DNA of 64,000 nucleotides from Sulfurovum sp. (GTDB lineage: Bacteria > Campylobacterota > Campylobacteria > Campylobacterales > Sulfurovaceae), in contig JALTVI010000068.1 of assembly GCA_027049035.1 (NCBI GenBank), positions 1-64,000 of the forward strand, given 5' to 3'. The notes below the pieces were generated by a model that saw nothing but the letters and a program-made list of their open reading frames with translations, did not search any database and had not been told where the DNA came from. A program made the position numbers and the translations under genes. The first letter of the stretch is position 1, and each line of letters opens with the position of its first letter. This document shows positions 60,767 to 64,000 of the stretch, piece after piece.

Positions 60767-62863
60767 CTAGCGGCTTAGCCAGTATATGAGGCTTGGCAGG
60801 TTCTCTACGCCGAAGTAGAGGTAGTTGTTGTCTTGCACGTTGCCGTGTCGGTAGACATAGGTCATACGGAAGATATCCATGACATCGAGGTAGAGATTTC
60901 CACCGTACGCGCTCTCTCTGTCATAGAATCGGCGCTCCACATTCCCAAAGGCGCTGACTCCCGCACCCACGGTCAGAAAGTCGTTGTATTCGCTGAACGC
61001 ATCGGCATCGAACCTCACAAAATCACCGTCACTTCCGTGGACATTGTAGGAGGCTTTGAAGTCCAGACCGTTAAGGAAGCCCATTTTACGGTACCAGTAA
61101 GCTTCATAGGCGAAGGAGAAGCCGCCGTTGACCGTATCGACGGCGAGTTCCGTAGGAAGAAAGCGCAGCATATTTCTGTAAGCGGCCTCCTTAGGGTCGT
61201 AGGGGGCATTGATTGGTAGAATATCCCACCCCTCCTGCTCTTTGAGCATGCCCGACGCCAGCCATGCACCAAGTCCCATTGCCTTGGCGGTTGGTTTGTA
61301 GCCCGGGTAGACTTTGGCGCGTTCGTTCTCAAGGTAGGTGACACGGTCGACAAGGTAGCGTAGCGGGCGTTTGTACCAGTTGTCGACATCTTTTCTGGCG
61401 TAGTAGAGAAACGTTCCCTTTTTGACGGGCAGATAGCGCATATCGAGTTTGCCAAGAAAGGTTTTGAATGCATCTGCACTGTAGCGTTTGCTGTCTGGAA
61501 GCTTTCGGTCGAATGCGTAGTAGATGGCCCCGTAGCGGTTGTTTCTGTCCGGTTTTTCCAGGTGGAACTCCGTAGCCTTGAAGAAGCGGTAGGCGGTGTA
61601 GGCCTCTTTGCTCTTGTCTATTTCAAGTTTTTGCATCAGCAGGTCCATACGCTCTGGCTGGGAGAGCTCAGTGTAGATACCGATTTTTCCCAGTTTGTCG
61701 GCAAGCTGGTAGATGGCGTCATAGACACCGACGTGGTAGTCGTAGAGGCGGAAGTTTCTGTCCAGAAATGCACCAAAGTGCTCAAGAAAGCCTGCTGTTA
61801 GCGGGTGGTAGCGTGAGGAGAGAATGAGTTTTCGCTCCGGATGGTTTCTGAAGTAGCGGTTGATTGCCTGGTAGAGTTTCATCTGTTGTAGAATTTCTAC
61901 GGAATTGACCAGAGGAATGAGACTTGAAGAGAAAAAACCTATAGGAGGCTCTTCCTCATCTTCATCTGAAGACGGCGGCTCCTTACGCATATTGTTGGGG
62001 TCGATCAGCAGGAAGTTGTTCGCTTTTGGATTGAGCACCGTTGCTAACCCTAAGGGAATATTGTCGTAAACGCCACCATCAATGAAGTAGCTTTCACGTA
62101 CCCTGCCTTTGTAGGTATACCGCAGTTTGACCTGTTCGAACGCGCCGGGAAAGGCGGAAGAAGCAAAGAGGACATTGACAATCCTGGTATAGTCCTTTTC
62201 GATACCAGGGATGGAGAGGTAAAAGAGGGTACTCTTTTCCGGCATTGTTTTGTTTCGTATAGTTACTTTGCCTTGGTGTACAGTGAAATCGAAAGGTACC
62301 GAAAAGTTCTGATTTTTGATAGGGATGTTCTCATAGGTTTCGACAATGGGTGTGACCTTGGTAACGGTGAAGCCCATAGGGACGCTGCACTCCTCCTTGA
62401 AGACAGGTTTTCCCAAATGGGCCATAATCTTGTCAGCCTTTTTCCTCAGCGCCTTGCGGCTGAAAAGTGTGCTCTTGTTGTGAGGGTCGCTGCCTTTGAT
62501 GATGAGGTCCTCAAGTCCAAGATTGACCCAGGTTTCAAAAAAGAGGTTGTCTTCGACACTGTTCTGGTAGCTGTTGGTGGGTTTCTGGCACCAGTAGGTG
62601 GCTATCAGTAGTGCATTGATGGAGCCTGCCGAAGCACCTGCAACAGAGCGGAGATTGGGTTTTATGTGCCATTTGGGTGAAGTGTTGAGGGTGTTGAGCA
62701 TCTTGATCATCGCCCAGTTGTAACCCGATTCATAGGCACCAAGGCTTACGCCGCCGCTGATGACCGTGGCAAAATCGACACTTCTTGGTTGGGGTTGCGT
62801 TGCGTTAAGAGAGATAAGAGAGAGTGACAGGAAAAACAGTGACCTTGAAAAAAACGTTTTCAT
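60767..62863 (-). CDS. Patatin-like phospholipase with C-terminal outer-membrane-type region
   Basis: 698 residues. Signal peptide 'LFFLSLSLISLNA', then a patatin domain with oxyanion loop 'ISGGVSLGAYESG', nucleophile elbow 'GASAGSI' and catalytic 'DGGVYDNIPLG'. A helical middle follows. The last ~130 residues are beta-strand-like and rich in Tyr, Gly and Asp ('GGFSFAYEAYWYRKMGFLNG'). The order recalls PlpD-type autotransported lipases but no POTRA domain is clear. Predicted serine acyl hydrolase of the outer envelope. Confidence 0.87.
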   Translation of the reverse strand: MKTFFSRSLFFLSLSLISLNATQPQPRSVDFATVISGGVSLGAYESGYNWAMIKMLNTLNTSPKWHIKPNLRSVAGASAGSINALLIATYWCQKPTNSYQNSVEDNLFFETWVNLGLEDLIIKGSDPHNKSTLFSRKALRKKADKIMAHLGKPVFKEECSVPMGFTVTKVTPIVETYENIPIKNQNFSVPFDFTVHQGKVTIRNKTMPEKSTLFYLSIPGIEKDYTRIVNVLFASSAFPGAFEQVKLRYTYKGRVRESYFIDGGVYDNIPLGLATVLNPKANNFLLIDPNNMRKEPPSSDEDEEEPPIGFFSSSLIPLVNSVEILQQMKLYQAINRYFRNHPERKLILSSRYHPLTAGFLEHFGAFLDRNFRLYDYHVGVYDAIYQLADKLGKIGIYTELSQPERMDLLMQKLEIDKSKEAYTAYRFFKATEFHLEKPDRNNRYGAIYYAFDRKLPDSKRYSADAFKTFLGKLDMRYLPVKKGTFLYYARKDVDNWYKRPLRYLVDRVTYLENERAKVYPGYKPTAKAMGLGAWLASGMLKEQEGWDILPINAPYDPKEAAYRNMLRFLPTELAVDTVNGGFSFAYEAYWYRKMGFLNGLDFKASYNVHGSDGDFVRFDADAFSEYNDFLTVGAGVSAFGNVERRFYDRESAYGGNLYLDVMDIFRMTYVYRHGNVQDNNYLYFGVENLPSLIYWLSR

Positions 62864-62887
62864 AGTGGGAGGGAAGAGAAGAGGGGC

Positions 62888-64000
62888 TTACGCCTCCTTT
62901 CTCTTCTTCACGAACTTTTCGATACGTCTGATACCCTCACGGATGGTCGTGATATCGGTGGCGAACGAGAAGCGGAAGTAGCCTTCGCTTCCAAAGCCGA
63001 TACCAGGAACCACCGCCACGCCTGTTTCCTGCAGCAGCTCCTTGCAGAACGCGATGGAGTCGCTGGAGATATCCTTTGTATTGACAAAGAGGTAGAACGC
63101 ACCCTGCGGCGCAACCACGGAGAGACCATCGATGTCGTTGAAGAGTTTGACCGCCTCAACTGCACGCGCCTCGAACGCCTGACGCATCGTCTCTATCTCA
63201 TCGTCCACTTCGCCAAGCAATGCCGGGATGGCCGCTTTTTGGGTAATGGAGTTGATGTTGGAGGTACTCTGGCTCTGAAGCTTGTTCATCGCCGCAATGA
63301 GCTCCTTGTTCGGGGTGGCAAGATAGCCAAAACGCCATCCGGTCATCGCGACCGATTTGCTGAGCCCGTTGATAGTGACGGTACGCCGGTACATATCCTC
63401 ACTGATGCTTGCCGCAGCGGTAAAGTCAACACCGTAGACAAGCTTTTCATACATTTCGTCGCTGGCGACCAGAATGTCGGTGCCCTCAAGCACCTTCGCG
63501 ATCGCTTCAAGCTCCTCTTTGGTGTAGACCGAACCTGTGGGGTTCGACGGTGAGGTGAGAATGAGCATCTTTGTCTTTGGTGTGATGGCCGCTTCAAGCT
63601 GGTCGGCGGTGATCTTGAACTTGGTCATATCGTTAGTTTCGATAATGACGGGTTTCCCGGCGGCATACTTGACCAGTTCGGGGTAAGTGACCCAGTAGGG
63701 TGCCGGGATGATCACTTCATCACCGGGATTGATGGTCGCCTGAAAGAGGTTGAAGAGCGACTGCTTCGCACCGTTGCTGACAATGATGTCCGAGGGCGCG
63801 TACTCAAGGTTGTTGTCTCTTTTGAGTTTGGTAGCCACCGCTTCGAGCAGTTCGGGGATGCCCGGTACGGCTGTGTACTGGGTAAAGCCTTCGTTGATCG
63901 CCTTGATGGCCTCCTCTTTGATGCGCTGCGGCGTACCGAAGTCGGGTTCGCCTGCGGAGAATGAGAGGATGTCCTTGCCTTCTGCTTTGAGCTCACGCGC
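62888..64000 (-). CDS. aspC: Aspartate aminotransferase (class I), 5' end outside window
   Basis: 370 residues are visible; the N-terminus lies beyond position 64000. Fold-type-I PLP enzyme: 'LSFSAGEPDFGTPQRIKEEA', 'VSNGAKQSLFNLFQATINPG', 'LTSPSNPTGSVYTKEEL', PLP lysine in 'INGLSKSVAMTGWRFGY' and the substrate arginine in 'GSEGYFRFSFA'. The ORF track begins at an internal GTG at 63838, but the frame stays open to the edge. Makes aspartate from oxaloacetate and glutamate. Confidence 0.95.
   Translation of the reverse strand, partial: ARELKAEGKDILSFSAGEPDFGTPQRIKEEAIKAINEGFTQYTAVPGIPELLEAVATKLKRDNNLEYAPSDIIVSNGAKQSLFNLFQATINPGDEVIIPAPYWVTYPELVKYAAGKPVIIETNDMTKFKITADQLEAAITPKTKMLILTSPSNPTGSVYTKEELEAIAKVLEGTDILVASDEMYEKLVYGVDFTAAASISEDMYRRTVTINGLSKSVAMTGWRFGYLATPNKELIAAMNKLQSQSTSNINSITQKAAIPALLGEVDDEIETMRQAFEARAVEAVKLFNDIDGLSVVAPQGAFYLFVNTKDISSDSIAFCKELLQETGVAVVPGIGFGSEGYFRFSFATDITTIREGIRRIEKFVKKRKEA

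Overview
The window looks like a chromosome segment of a Campylobacterota (Epsilonproteobacteria) member, most likely near Sulfurovum / Sulfurovaceae. This rests on gene content: an isolated atpB, an rpmH-rnpA-yidC-jag-mnmE cluster, a dimeric all-alpha dUTPase, a cbpA-hspR heat-shock pair, the carboxynorspermidine route to polyamines (nspC plus its dehydrogenase), and promoters with good TATAAT (often TGnTATAAT) -10 boxes but mostly poor -35 boxes. No rRNA, CRISPR array, phage or intact insertion sequence was seen. There is one tRNA (CAU anticodon).

Layout. 0.3-12.4 kb, all plus strand: a TIGR02757 protein, atpB, gatB, a voltage-gated-type K+ channel with a paired RCK protein, gpsA, and the tamA-tamB outer-membrane assembly pair. 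12.4-13.5 kb: nspC on the minus strand. 13.6-18.8 kb: a small conserved protein, then rpmH-rnpA-yidC-jag-mnmE and a Sel1-like protein. 18.9-27.2 kb: a lipoprotein, a repeat-rich gap, dut, purL-purH, a TrmH-type methyltransferase and cbpA-hspR. 27.2-34.6 kb, all minus strand: two small lipoproteins, an AaeA/AaeX/AaeB-like efflux system with its own outer-membrane factor, a two-TM K+ channel and an AI-2E-family permease. 34.8-40.6 kb, plus strand: a hypothetical protein, a membrane-anchored glutamate-synthase-like FMN protein, and a pqi lipid-transport operon with PqiA split into two genes. 40.8-44.1 kb: pta-ackA. 44.3-47.1 kb: a RelA/SpoT-domain protein without HD domain, and a toxin-antitoxin pair. 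47.1-51.2 kb: a second export operon (DUF3302, HlyD, NodT, CPA antiporter). 51.3-53.5 kb: a DUF2092 protein, a strange Arg/Pro/His-rich secreted protein and a small secreted protein. 53.5-58.4 kb: tRNA, rodA, pgeF, DUF2461, an ElyC-like protein and carboxynorspermidine dehydrogenase. 58.5-64 kb: vapBC, an AEC transporter, DedA, a patatin phospholipase and a 5'-truncated aspartate aminotransferase running off the edge.

The most interesting signals are non-coding. An ~85-bp element occurs twice, each time in sense orientation in the 5' leader about 45-55 nt before a start codon (cbpA-hspR and pta-ackA). The two copies share core sequence and two mini-hairpins, but their 13-bp outer stems differ in sequence while staying paired, as expected for a structured cis-regulatory RNA. 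Other non-coding items are a nested ~90-bp hairpin between purL and purH, two families of double-hairpin dispersed repeats, and a 7-bp tandem array that supplies the stop codon of a methyltransferase gene. Among genes, rnpA is clearly present but has no ATG/GTG/TTG start, so standard ORF calling misses it.
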